A DNA stretch of 15,644 bases from Methanobacteriota archaeon. GTDB lineage: Archaea; Thermoplasmatota; Poseidoniia; Poseidoniales; Poseidoniaceae. The notes under the pieces are model-generated. The model made no database searches, had not been told where the DNA came from, and saw only the letters and a list, made by a program, of their open reading frames with translations. The position numbers and the translations under genes were made by a program. Location: assembly GCA_002726395.1 (NCBI GenBank), contig PBTA01000001.1, positions 1 to 15,644 of the forward strand. Reading direction: 5' to 3'. Positions 7,957-14,133 of this stretch are shown piece after piece; position 1 is the stretch's first letter, and each line of letters opens with the position of its first letter.

Positions 7957-9044
7957 CTTCTACCGGGAAGCCAACGCTTGATATTCATGAATTTCCAGTC
8001 TTCATTTTGTGGAATTGCACAGATCCATTTTTTGTGAACTCCTTCTGCAAGTCTAACAGATAAACAAATACCCTCCCATGATGAAGGCGCATCATTCAGT
8101 GGTTGGAGTAACCATGGAGCATGGGACTTACCAACTTCATCATCATATACGCGCCACTTACATCCGTATTTGAAACCCGGCCGGAGAATACATCCAGAAT
8201 TAGCTAATTTGTTGAATAATGAATTTTCTAAGTTAGTACCCGATATATGTGATTCAACCCAATCAATTTCCTCAATTCTAAGATTTATTCCTGATAAATG
8301 TTCTATACCAAATGATGGTAAAGGCCAGTCTTTAGCCTCACTTAAAAAAACACCAGAAGAAGATTTAGTTCTGTTAAATAACGATTTTTCAACATATGAA
8401 ATTTCTTGCTCACTCAGTTGGTTCCAAGTTTTTTGGTTACCTAAAAGTTGGTCATAACTTATTTGATACATTGTGATATCCATCTCATCATCAATGACAA
8501 AAACTTCCGCTATACAACCAGATTCTTCAACACCAGCAACCCACTCGTTTAATGAATCCCAATCTACATCATGGAACGACCAAAACCAACGAATTTGGGA
8601 AACTGGATTTGTCGAGAAATGTGATTTGTTTCTTGGCCATTTAACCGCAAAGGTGCCTTCACAATAATCATGTTTAGTGAAATTGGTAATTGGAATTATA
8701 ATTTCGCCGCCCGAACGAGCAACGTCAAATATTACTGATTTAGCAATAAAATCTGAATCATAATTAAGCCTATTTTTCACCCAATCATTGGTAACTGGAA
8801 TATGTCGATTCCAATGGCAAAATAATACTTCGATTGGATCTAGCGCAATTCCTTCATCTACTGTAACGCCAATACCACTCTTTTGGTTGAGCCTGGCCCC
8901 TAGGGGATTAGGTAAAAACCATCGTGAACCCATCTCTTGGGGCATAGGATGAGGACTTGATGGAGATTGATCGTCATCAGATACCAAACCAATTGGACGT
9001 TTTGTTCTAACCCGGGGATTGAACTTCCGAGATTGACGGGCCAT
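7953..9044 (-). CDS. endA: tRNA-splicing endonuclease, tandem-domain type
   Basis: EndA cuts introns out of precursor tRNAs (and rRNA) at bulge-helix-bulge sites. The catalytic domain is at the C-terminus: PGFKYGCKWRVYDDE with Tyr300, SHAPWLLQP with His308, and VRLAEGVHKKW with Lys339. The His-Lys distance of 31 matches the Methanocaldococcus jannaschii triad (His125-Lys156). At 363 residues it is about twice a single-domain EndA. The first half retains fold elements (for example EVFVIDDEMDITMYQI, about 180-195) but no triad, so it is read as the degenerate copy found in alpha2-type enzymes. The first 40 residues are basic and low-complexity. ATG9044 lies about where a TATA element at 9068-9078 would place transcription initiation, so the mRNA may be leaderless. 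Confidence 0.85.
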   Translation of the reverse strand: MARQSRKFNPRVRTKRPIGLVSDDDQSPSSPHPMPQEMGSRWFLPNPLGARLNQKSGIGVTVDEGIALDPIEVLFCHWNRHIPVTNDWVKNRLNYDSDFIAKSVIFDVARSGGEIIIPITNFTKHDYCEGTFAVKWPRNKSHFSTNPVSQIRWFWSFHDVDWDSLNEWVAGVEESGCIAEVFVIDDEMDITMYQISYDQLLGNQKTWNQLSEQEISYVEKSLFNRTKSSSGVFLSEAKDWPLPSFGIEHLSGINLRIEEIDWVESHISGTNLENSLFNKLANSGCILRPGFKYGCKWRVYDDEVGKSHAPWLLQPLNDAPSSWEGICLSVRLAEGVHKKWICAIPQNEDWKFMNIKRWLPGRS

Positions 9045-9067
9045 AATACCCGGTCAATGGACTGGCA

Positions 9068-9078
9068 TATTATACAAA
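9068..9078. promoter_or_regulatory. TATA-like element shared by divergent endA and regulator genes
   Basis: TATTATACAAA on the plus strand is the only clear TATA-like element in the 58-base gap. At usual archaeal spacing it predicts starts near 9045 (minus, abutting the endA ATG) and near 9097 (plus, abutting the TTG at 9103). Both mRNAs would be nearly leaderless, which fits the absence of ribosome binding sites. Confidence 0.5.
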
Positions 9079-9081
9079 CGG

Positions 9082-9096
9082 AGTACCGCTGGTACT
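9082..9096. promoter_or_regulatory. Perfect palindrome AGTACC-GCT-GGTACT, candidate operator
   Basis: The 6-base arms are perfect with a 3-base spacer. The palindrome lies between the TATA-like element and the TTG start of the winged-helix gene, over its predicted transcription start. This suits autoregulation by the adjacent DNA-binding protein, possibly affecting endA too. Confidence 0.55.
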
Positions 9097-9102
9097 ATTT
9101 GC

Positions 9103-10092
9103 TTGTTGATACAAGGCCTACACGGTGAGGAAGTGGTTGATGGTTTTCTCGGCTCTCTCACAACAGAACAACGAATGCTCATTCACTTGTTTGACAATAT
9201 ATTACCAAGCAATCAATGGGAAGCACCTGTAGCGCTTACACAAGCAGGAATATCTGCTGCAGTACACGTGCAAAGAAAACACGTCCCCAGAACATTAAAA
9301 CGACTAGAGAAGACTAATGAAATTGAGGTCACTAATCGGCATGTTCCTGGAGGAAAGCAGCGAAGAAAGGTATATTCATTAACGACTCAAGGAAAAATTA
9401 GGGCTAAATTAGTTGTTGAGAATGTTCTCTCTGTAATTATTGACTACAATGGTGACCCAACTTCAATTGGTGATATATCCAAGAATAATCGTCGAATTCT
9501 AGAAATTCTTGCACATATTGATAGTAATCTGGGATATCATAATGATCCAGTAATAACTTCAATCGCTAAGCCTTCTGGGACAGCATCTCTAGATGCCCAG
9601 AGTAGTGAAGAATTGATGAAAAGAATGTTTGCTAGGGCATGGGAAGATGGTAAGATTACTAATGATGAGCATCAATTAATAACTGAGGTAGTAGATTTCT
9701 TGGGAATGCACCCTGAGAGAGTTAGAAGATTATCCGAGGATGCAAGAACTGCAATTGATATCCCGCCACCTGAGGATATTTACCTTGAGATGTTGAGACA
9801 AGCCCTAGTGGATGACCAAATTATTGAGGAGGAAGTTGCTTTGTTAGATACCTTTAGAGTTGCTTTTGGGATCAATGAGGAAATGCATGCAAAGTTACTC
9901 CAACAAGCAGTACTTGACCCATTATATCCGGAACATATCCTAACCTACTATTCCGCTTTAGAAACTGCCATGGATGATGGTATTATCACTGGTGACGAAA
10001 ATGCCATGCTAAAAACATTAAGGGTTTCATTAGATATCTCAGAAGGTGAACATGCCAATTTACTAGCCAAAATTCGCGACAGCATAAAGTGA
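9103..10092 (+). CDS. Winged-helix DNA-binding protein with three C-terminal TerB-like helical repeats
   Basis: I know of no named family for this architecture. Residues about 22-105 look like a MarR/ArsR-type winged helix: the stretch ISAAVHVQRKHVPRTLKRLEKTNEI reads as helix-turn-helix and recognition helix, and RRKVYSLTTQGKIRA as the wing and following helix. The C-terminal part contains three similar units with the pattern DGxIxxDExxxLxxxxxxLGI: EDGKITNDEHQLI (about 181-193), DDQIIEEEVALL (237-248) and DDGIITGDENAML (291-303). These resemble TerB-like repeats, whose acidic loops can bind metal. It is plausibly a transcription factor that senses a metal or partner through the repeats. The start is TTG9103, with TTG9106 as an alternative. 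It is the first gene of a run with the kinase (33-base gap) and archease, divergent from endA. Confidence 0.7.
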   Translation: MLIQGLHGEEVVDGFLGSLTTEQRMLIHLFDNILPSNQWEAPVALTQAGISAAVHVQRKHVPRTLKRLEKTNEIEVTNRHVPGGKQRRKVYSLTTQGKIRAKLVVENVLSVIIDYNGDPTSIGDISKNNRRILEILAHIDSNLGYHNDPVITSIAKPSGTASLDAQSSEELMKRMFARAWEDGKITNDEHQLITEVVDFLGMHPERVRRLSEDARTAIDIPPPEDIYLEMLRQALVDDQIIEEEVALLDTFRVAFGINEEMHAKLLQQAVLDPLYPEHILTYYSALETAMDDGIITGDENAMLKTLRVSLDISEGEHANLLAKIRDSIK

Positions 10093-10113
10093 AGATAGAA
10101 TTTGCGTTACATT

Positions 10114-10119
10114 GAGGGG
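10114..10119 (+). promoter_or_regulatory. Ribosome binding site of the PfkB-family kinase
   Basis: GAGGGG with 6 bases before ATG10126 fixes that codon as the start, rather than the in-frame TTG at 10102. Confidence 0.65.
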
Positions 10120-10125
10120 ACAACT

Positions 10126-11187
10126 ATGGGAATGACCGACACAGAACATGAACAACATGACAAGTTAAACTCAATAATCTATAAATTAAATGAAGAGAAT
10201 TCAGGCAACATAGTACTCATTGGTGACATCATGCTTGATTGTTACATTCACGGCTATGCTAATAATTTAAACTCGAGAGCACCAGTTCCTGTGTTGCGTG
10301 AAACCCATCGAGAAGAAGATGTCGGAGCTGCTGCCCACGTAGCACGTGGTCTAGAATCAATGGGTTACCATGGTAAAATATTCGGCATTGTTGGTGATGA
10401 TAAGGCAGGTTCAAAAATTATCCAGTATCTTGAGGATGAGCATGTTGAAACCAGCGGCATTGCTATTATTGAAGGTCGAACTACCACAGTTAAAACTAGG
10501 ATGCTAGCAAGTAGGGAGAGTCTAATTCAAGGAGAGCAACTACTCTTAAGATGGGACGTTGAAGGTGATGAAGCGATTCCAGAACCTGCTCTTGAAGCAA
10601 TATATGACCAAGCAATTGCCAACTTATCAGACGTAAATTGTGTAATACTCTCAGATTATGGCCAGGGTGTAATATATGACCAAGGCGTTGAGAGAATAAC
10701 TAAACACGCAAAAGACAACAGTATACCAATAATTGCTGATCCGAAATTAACTGGTCTACATAGAACTCATGAAGTCGATTGGATTATATTTCAATCAAGA
10801 GGTTTTGATTTAATGAAACGTAGGATAGGGGAATCAGATGATAGATTAGCTGCTGAGTCTTTGATTAAATCATATGGCTGGAAACATTTAGTGGTTCTCG
10901 CAGGAGAAAATGGTGTCACAATTTTTTCCAAAGATCAAGAAACTGTTCACGCTCCGTGTACATTATCGCAATTACGGCAGATAATTGGATTGATTGATGC
11001 TGCTGTAGTAGCGATTGCTGTATCAATTTCTAGTGGTTTTGATGTATCTGATACTGCGCTGTTGACAAATGCTGCTTGTGAATGTATTCTAGGTGCTGAA
11101 GCGACAGATTCTTTTTCTTTGAGCAAAGAAGATTTAATTCATCGTGTCGATGAAATTGCCTGGAATCTGCAAGTTTCCAAACGCTGA
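10126..11187 (+). CDS. Divergent PfkB-family sugar kinase related to the RfaE/HldE heptose-phosphate kinase domain
   Basis: The 353-residue protein has the ribokinase/PfkB fold. LIGDIMLDCYIHG (about 31-43) and RAPVPVLRE (51-59) match the start of the HldE kinase domain, which phosphorylates D-glycero-D-manno-heptose 7-phosphate. The family motif GGAAN reads GAAAH (67-71). ILSDYGQGVI and PIIADPKL are further family segments. At the ATP/anion-hole signature, normally D-T-T-G-A-G-D, the sequence is Q-I-I-G-L-I-D (285-291): the catalytic-base Asp291 remains but the flexible glycine is lost. The enzyme may have reduced or altered activity, or another substrate; no HldE-type nucleotidyltransferase domain is fused. 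ATG10126 has a good ribosome binding site. The stop overlaps the ribosome binding site of archease, so the two are probably coupled. The substrate is not predicted. Confidence 0.75.
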   Translation: MGMTDTEHEQHDKLNSIIYKLNEENSGNIVLIGDIMLDCYIHGYANNLNSRAPVPVLRETHREEDVGAAAHVARGLESMGYHGKIFGIVGDDKAGSKIIQYLEDEHVETSGIAIIEGRTTTVKTRMLASRESLIQGEQLLLRWDVEGDEAIPEPALEAIYDQAIANLSDVNCVILSDYGQGVIYDQGVERITKHAKDNSIPIIADPKLTGLHRTHEVDWIIFQSRGFDLMKRRIGESDDRLAAESLIKSYGWKHLVVLAGENGVTIFSKDQETVHAPCTLSQLRQIIGLIDAAVVAIAVSISSGFDVSDTALLTNAACECILGAEATDSFSLSKEDLIHRVDEIAWNLQVSKR

Positions 11188-11195
11188 GGGTCAAT

Positions 11196-11693
11196 ATGAG
11201 TTTTTGGACTCGAGAAACTACAGCAGACATTGGTCTGCGAGTATTCTCCAATAATTTGTCTAATCTATTCAAAGAAACTGCCATTGGTATGCAAAGTCTA
11301 TTAATTTCTACCCAAGAAAGTCTATTATTAAACCAGAAAATTCGTCATACATCACAATGGAATGTAACATTTAACATTACCAGTGAATTAGATTATGAGT
11401 CTTTAATGATAATTTGGTTGGAAGAAGTACTTTACCGACTAGAGGTTCATGGAGAGTTTTTGGTAGATGCTCAATGTATGATTGAAGTCAATGAACAAGA
11501 AATGTTTTGCCAATCTCAAGTTTCTTGGGTAAAATCATCTGAAATAAATAAAGAATTAGAAATAAAAGCAGTAACATCACATGAATTTTTGATTCAAGAA
11601 CTCAAACTAGGACAAAGTATTGTTGGCAATGAACTGGACATTCCAGAAATGGTTGGCCCAGGGTGGATTTGCGACGTAATATTTGACATCTAA
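11196..11693 (+). CDS. Archease (RtcB tRNA-ligase cofactor)
   Basis: Archease activates the RNA ligase RtcB, which joins tRNA exons after EndA cleavage. The 165-residue protein has TTADIGLRVF at 8-17 (family signature DHTADIGxxVxG), DYESLMIIWLEEVLYRLEVHG (about 67-87, matching the family ExLLxxWLxExLxxxE stretch), EIKAVTSHEF (about 122-131; usually KAVTYH) and the C-terminal VIFDI. Asp11 and Asp164 are kept, but the first two residues of the signature, Asp-His, are Glu-Thr here. The start ATG11196 has GAGGG about 7 bases upstream, overlapping the kinase stop. Together with endA 2 kb away it completes a tRNA-splicing theme; rtcB itself is not in the window. The gene ends 2-3 bases before the probable 3' end of the SRP RNA on the other strand. 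Confidence 0.87.
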   Translation: MSFWTRETTADIGLRVFSNNLSNLFKETAIGMQSLLISTQESLLLNQKIRHTSQWNVTFNITSELDYESLMIIWLEEVLYRLEVHGEFLVDAQCMIEVNEQEMFCQSQVSWVKSSEINKELEIKAVTSHEFLIQELKLGQSIVGNELDIPEMVGPGWICDVIFDI

Positions 11694-11695
11694 GT

Positions 11696-11995
11696 GGGAA
11701 TTCCTTAGGTGGACGCTCGTCCTCTGTAGCAAAGCCCACACACTTTCTCCATCCCGCTACCCCACAGCACCCATGGCTCCGAGTAGGGCTGCTCCGTTCC
11801 CGGCCTGACCTGATTCCCCAGTTATTCATTTCCCGTTTCCCTCCGGATACGGTTCATGACACCCGAGTCATGTAGGGGCGAGACATCAACGTCCGCGTGT
11901 AGAAACCACAGAGCCGCTCTCGCCGCCCCAAGGCTTTCAGCCCACCATGAAGACGATTTGTGGTACAGGGTACGCCTAGCTCCCCACCTATCCCG
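11696..11995 (-). ncRNA. ffs: Signal recognition particle RNA (archaeal 7S RNA)
   Basis: SRP RNA is the scaffold of the particle that targets Sec substrates to the membrane. On the minus strand 11788-11810 reads GGTCAGGCCGGGAACGGAGC plus AGC, the universal helix 8 with asymmetric loop and a GGAA tetraloop closed by CCG/CGG. Near the 5' end GGTGGGG is followed by CCCTGTACC, the Alu-domain helix and UGU(A) turn. The ends pair: TAGGTGG (11984-11990) with CCACCTA (11706-11712), then GGGA (11991-11994) with TCCC, forming helix 1. CGUCUUC (11949-11955) pairs with GAGGACG (11718-11724) in helix 5. CATGAC...GTCATG (11855-11872) is probably helix 6. About 300 nt and GC-rich against AT-rich surroundings, as expected. 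The ends are estimates from helix 1 and promoter spacing. Confidence 0.93.
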
Positions 11996-12015
11996 CTACG
12001 CCCTGCCATGATTGG

Positions 12016-12023
12016 TATTTTAA
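12016..12023 (-). promoter_or_regulatory. TATA box of the SRP RNA gene
   Basis: On the minus strand this reads TTAAAATA. The distance of about 26 bases to 11994 places the start exactly at the GGGA that opens helix 1, so promoter and RNA structure agree. It lies in the 50-base gap downstream of ccmE. Confidence 0.6.
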
Positions 12024-12044
12024 CGGAACGGTTATCCAACAAAT

Positions 12045-12422
12045 TCATTCTTCATACTTTGAAGGGCAAGAGGTTTTAATTATCTCAGCTTCAAAGACAT
12101 ATTGTGAATCAATATATTTCAAGATACCTTTTGCGTATACTGTACGGTTGTCATCTAGTCCATTTGAAACTGATGCTTGAGCGAATTCGACTAAAATTTG
12201 ATTGCTACTACCATGCAGAATGAAAGTCATCGAAGAGTTATCAATACTGCCATCTAATACTTCACCTCTAATTGAAATCTCATCACCTACGTATTTCGAT
12301 GGTGAGTCCATAACCTCATCTACGGTTCTTGTTGGCTCAGGCGATTGTAAGATGACTACTCCAACTAAAATCAAAGTTAACAATCCACCAGAGGTTAGTA
12401 ATCTAGTTCGTCTGGTAAACAG
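12045..12422 (-). CDS. ccmE: CcmE-like heme chaperone with CxxxY motif, probable CTG start
   Basis: CcmE is a membrane-anchored OB-fold protein that carries heme covalently during cytochrome c maturation. About 125 residues start from CTG12422: TRRTRLLTSGG, a membrane helix LLTLILVGVVIL, the domain starting YVGDEISIRGEVLDGSI (OB-fold strands), VYAKGILKY, and YVFEAEIIKTSCPSKYEE at the end. Classical CcmE binds heme through His in HxxxY; here the motif is CxxxY (Cys119, Tyr123), the variant known from archaea and sulfate-reducing bacteria. An obvious TTG (12383) would cut off the basic anchor, whereas CTG12422 restores it and has AAAGGGGATGAT just upstream inside the end of pyrD. The gene abuts the pyrD stop directly, implying coupling. 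No other ccm gene is in the window. Confidence 0.8.
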   Translation of the reverse strand: MFTRRTRLLTSGGLLTLILVGVVILQSPEPTRTVDEVMDSPSKYVGDEISIRGEVLDGSIDNSSMTFILHGSSNQILVEFAQASVSNGLDDNRTVYAKGILKYIDSQYVFEAEIIKTSCPSKYEE

Positions 12423-13553
12423 TTAATCATCCCCTTTATGGTCTAATCCAATCGCTTGTTCAATTGAGTTGAAGTTGTGCTCGCGTAACTTCTTCTTTAA
12501 CCCCTTGACTATATCTTTGCTAATACTTGGACCTTGAAAAACAAATGCACTATACGCTTGTAGTAAGCTTGCGCCGGCAGTTATCTTCTGCCATGCATGT
12601 TCGGCATTCATGATTCCACCAACACCAACAATTGGAAATTTACCATCCGTGATCTGGTATATTAGTCGGATGAACTCTGTTGATTTATCAACTAAGGGAA
12701 GGCCGCTCATCCCCCCATTTTCAGCCATAGTCTTAGCATCTTTAGCATCAGTTGTTGCTACTCTTGAAACAGTTGTATTAGTGGCAACTATTCCTGAGCA
12801 TCCTGAATCAATGGCCGTTTTTACAATCAATTCTAATTGCTCGTGGGACATATCCGGGGCTACTTTCACTAAAATAGGTTTAGCGGGTAAATTCTTGGAA
12901 TGACAATTGTCCTGATTAACCTTCATGCAGGAAGCGATTATTTTTGACAAATCGTCTTGGTTTTGCAAATCTCTGAGATTAGGAGTATTTGGTGACGAGA
13001 CATTAATGACGAAAACATCTCCATAATCCCACAACCTGTCCATAGTTGTAGAATAGTCAGTATGAGCCTCGGAATTATCAGTGAGTTTGGATTTTCCAAG
13101 ATTAACCCAGATGGGAATATTAAGTGGGCCATGTTTTTTGAAATGGAGATCTAAAGTCTGGGAGATCTTTTCTGACCCAGGATTATTAAATCCCATTCTA
13201 TTTATTAGAGCTTGATGTTTATCTGAACGGAACATGCGGGGTTTTGGATTGCCGGATTGCTCCAGCATTGTAACACCACCAATTTCTGCAAAAGAAAGTC
13301 CAATTGCTTGCCATCCAAGTAATACTTCTGCCTTTTTGTCCATCCCTGCAGCAAGGCCAAAGGGATGTTTGTAGGAATGTCCAAAAACCTCGACGGGCAA
13401 ATCATGTTTAGTTTGGTAAAGGACACTCAAGGCCAATCTAGAGACGGAGAAAGCGGACAATTTCTTTAGAAAATATAGCGACCTGTGATGCGCTTTTTCA
13501 GAATCCTGAAATTTTAACGTGGGGCGGATGAACAAGCGATATGGTAACCCCAT
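12423..13553 (-). CDS. pyrD: Dihydroorotate dehydrogenase, class 2 (quinone-dependent)
   Basis: This enzyme oxidises dihydroorotate to orotate in pyrimidine synthesis and passes electrons to membrane quinone. The 376-residue protein has the class 2 N-terminal membrane-associating helices (about residues 1-48), then HPFGLAAGMDKKAE (63-76), GNPKPRMFR and ALINRMGFNNPG (about 115-126). The catalytic Ser is in NVSSPNTPNLRDLQ (Ser187 by alignment with E. coli Ser175), followed by KVAPDMS, VATNTT and the FMN phosphate-binding GVGGI. A catalytic Ser rather than Cys, together with the N-terminal extension, identifies class 2. GGGAG lies about 5 bases before ATG13553. It is the first gene of a two-gene minus-strand unit with ccmE. 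The likely link between them is the membrane electron-transport chain, but this may simply be gene packing. Confidence 0.95.
   Translation of the reverse strand: MGLPYRLFIRPTLKFQDSEKAHHRSLYFLKKLSAFSVSRLALSVLYQTKHDLPVEVFGHSYKHPFGLAAGMDKKAEVLLGWQAIGLSFAEIGGVTMLEQSGNPKPRMFRSDKHQALINRMGFNNPGSEKISQTLDLHFKKHGPLNIPIWVNLGKSKLTDNSEAHTDYSTTMDRLWDYGDVFVINVSSPNTPNLRDLQNQDDLSKIIASCMKVNQDNCHSKNLPAKPILVKVAPDMSHEQLELIVKTAIDSGCSGIVATNTTVSRVATTDAKDAKTMAENGGMSGLPLVDKSTEFIRLIYQITDGKFPIVGVGGIMNAEHAWQKITAGASLLQAYSAFVFQGPSISKDIVKGLKKKLREHNFNSIEQAIGLDHKGDD
12426..12437 (-). promoter_or_regulatory. Ribosome binding site of ccmE inside the end of pyrD
   Basis: On the minus strand this reads AAAGGGGATGAT, ending 3 bases before CTG12422, with the pyrD TAA between. 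The G run is about 8 bases from the CTG. It supports the extended CcmE start. Confidence 0.5.
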
Positions 13554-13612
13554 GAAACTCCCACAATGACGGTATCATTCAAGACTTACCCCTCATTGGC
13601 CTAAATGTGCAG

Positions 13613-14041
13613 ATGAATCACCCTCTATGGCCAGTTGTCAGGGAGGCAGCAAGAAGAATCGTTAGATTAGAAAATTTAGAAATCTATGCCCCTAACGAAT
13701 TTAGAGAATCAATTAATGAATTGTCCAGCAAAATATCAGACCATATTCCTCAACGAGCAAATTTTCCTAAACATGTCGTCGATAAAGAAAATAACATTAA
13801 AATTTATGACTACTGTAAGAAGGTTCCTAAATTGATAATTGAGGTGGGCTTGGCTGAGCCCGAGATGGATGTTTGTTGGGTAAAAATGACCTCAGAGGTC
13901 GGATTTACAGCAATAATAGATTCTTGCTTACAATTACTTGAAGCGGGATATCCTGGTTGTATCGGCTGTGATGATTCAATCCAAGAGGGGCGGTGGGATG
14001 AGAAAAAATTTAGAAATTCGCTCCAACAAAATTCTGTATAA
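13613..14041 (+). CDS. Small protein of unknown function
   Basis: I do not recognise this protein. It has about 142 residues from ATG13613, or 144 from GTG13607; neither has a clear ribosome binding site, so a leaderless mRNA is possible. The N-terminal third is helical and charged (MNHPLWPVVREAARRIVRLE). The C-terminal half is more ordered: VPKLIIEVGLAEPEMDVCWVKM, a helix around DSCLQLLEAGYPG, and GCIGCDDSIQEGRW with a CxxC pair. No membrane segment or signal peptide is seen. Base composition is like its neighbours, and the reading frame is long and clean between two well-defined genes, which supports a real gene. It diverges from pyrD with a gap of about 55 bases and precedes topB in the same direction with a 92-base gap. 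Confidence 0.6.
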   Translation: MNHPLWPVVREAARRIVRLENLEIYAPNEFRESINELSSKISDHIPQRANFPKHVVDKENNIKIYDYCKKVPKLIIEVGLAEPEMDVCWVKMTSEVGFTAIIDSCLQLLEAGYPGCIGCDDSIQEGRWDEKKFRNSLQQNSV

Positions 14042-14060
14042 ATTTCCCACCAAATTTTAC

Positions 14061-14078
14061 TAGATACTAAAGTATCTA
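14061..14078. repeat. Perfect palindrome TAGATACT-AA-AGTATCTA upstream of topB
   Basis: The 8-base arms are perfect around a 2-base centre, 19 bases after the stop of the small gene and 56 bases before the topB ATG. The 2-base loop is too tight for a good RNA hairpin and no T-run follows, so a protein-binding operator is more likely than a terminator. Confidence 0.6.
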
Positions 14079-14133
14079 TACAAATCTTATCTTAAGAGAG
14101 GGTTCAAGTATCGTCGGTTCTGCCGCATTAATC

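Noticed and set aside
8170..8667. Two plus-strand reading frames inside endA
   Set aside because: They are antisense shadows of a well-supported EndA protein with its catalytic triad; no start signals or motifs.
11711..11722. GGACG-CT-CGTCC hairpin just after archease as a terminator
   Set aside because: It lies inside the SRP RNA, where one strand is used in helix 5, and no T-run follows.
11855..11872. CATGAC...GTCATG inverted repeat as an operator
   Set aside because: It is better explained as the helix 6 hairpin of the SRP RNA.
11602..12048. Two minus-strand reading frames (11602-11829 and 11854-12048)
   Set aside because: Both lie in the SRP RNA gene (the first also runs antisense into archease). 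Their protein sequences are low-complexity by-products of structured GC-rich RNA.
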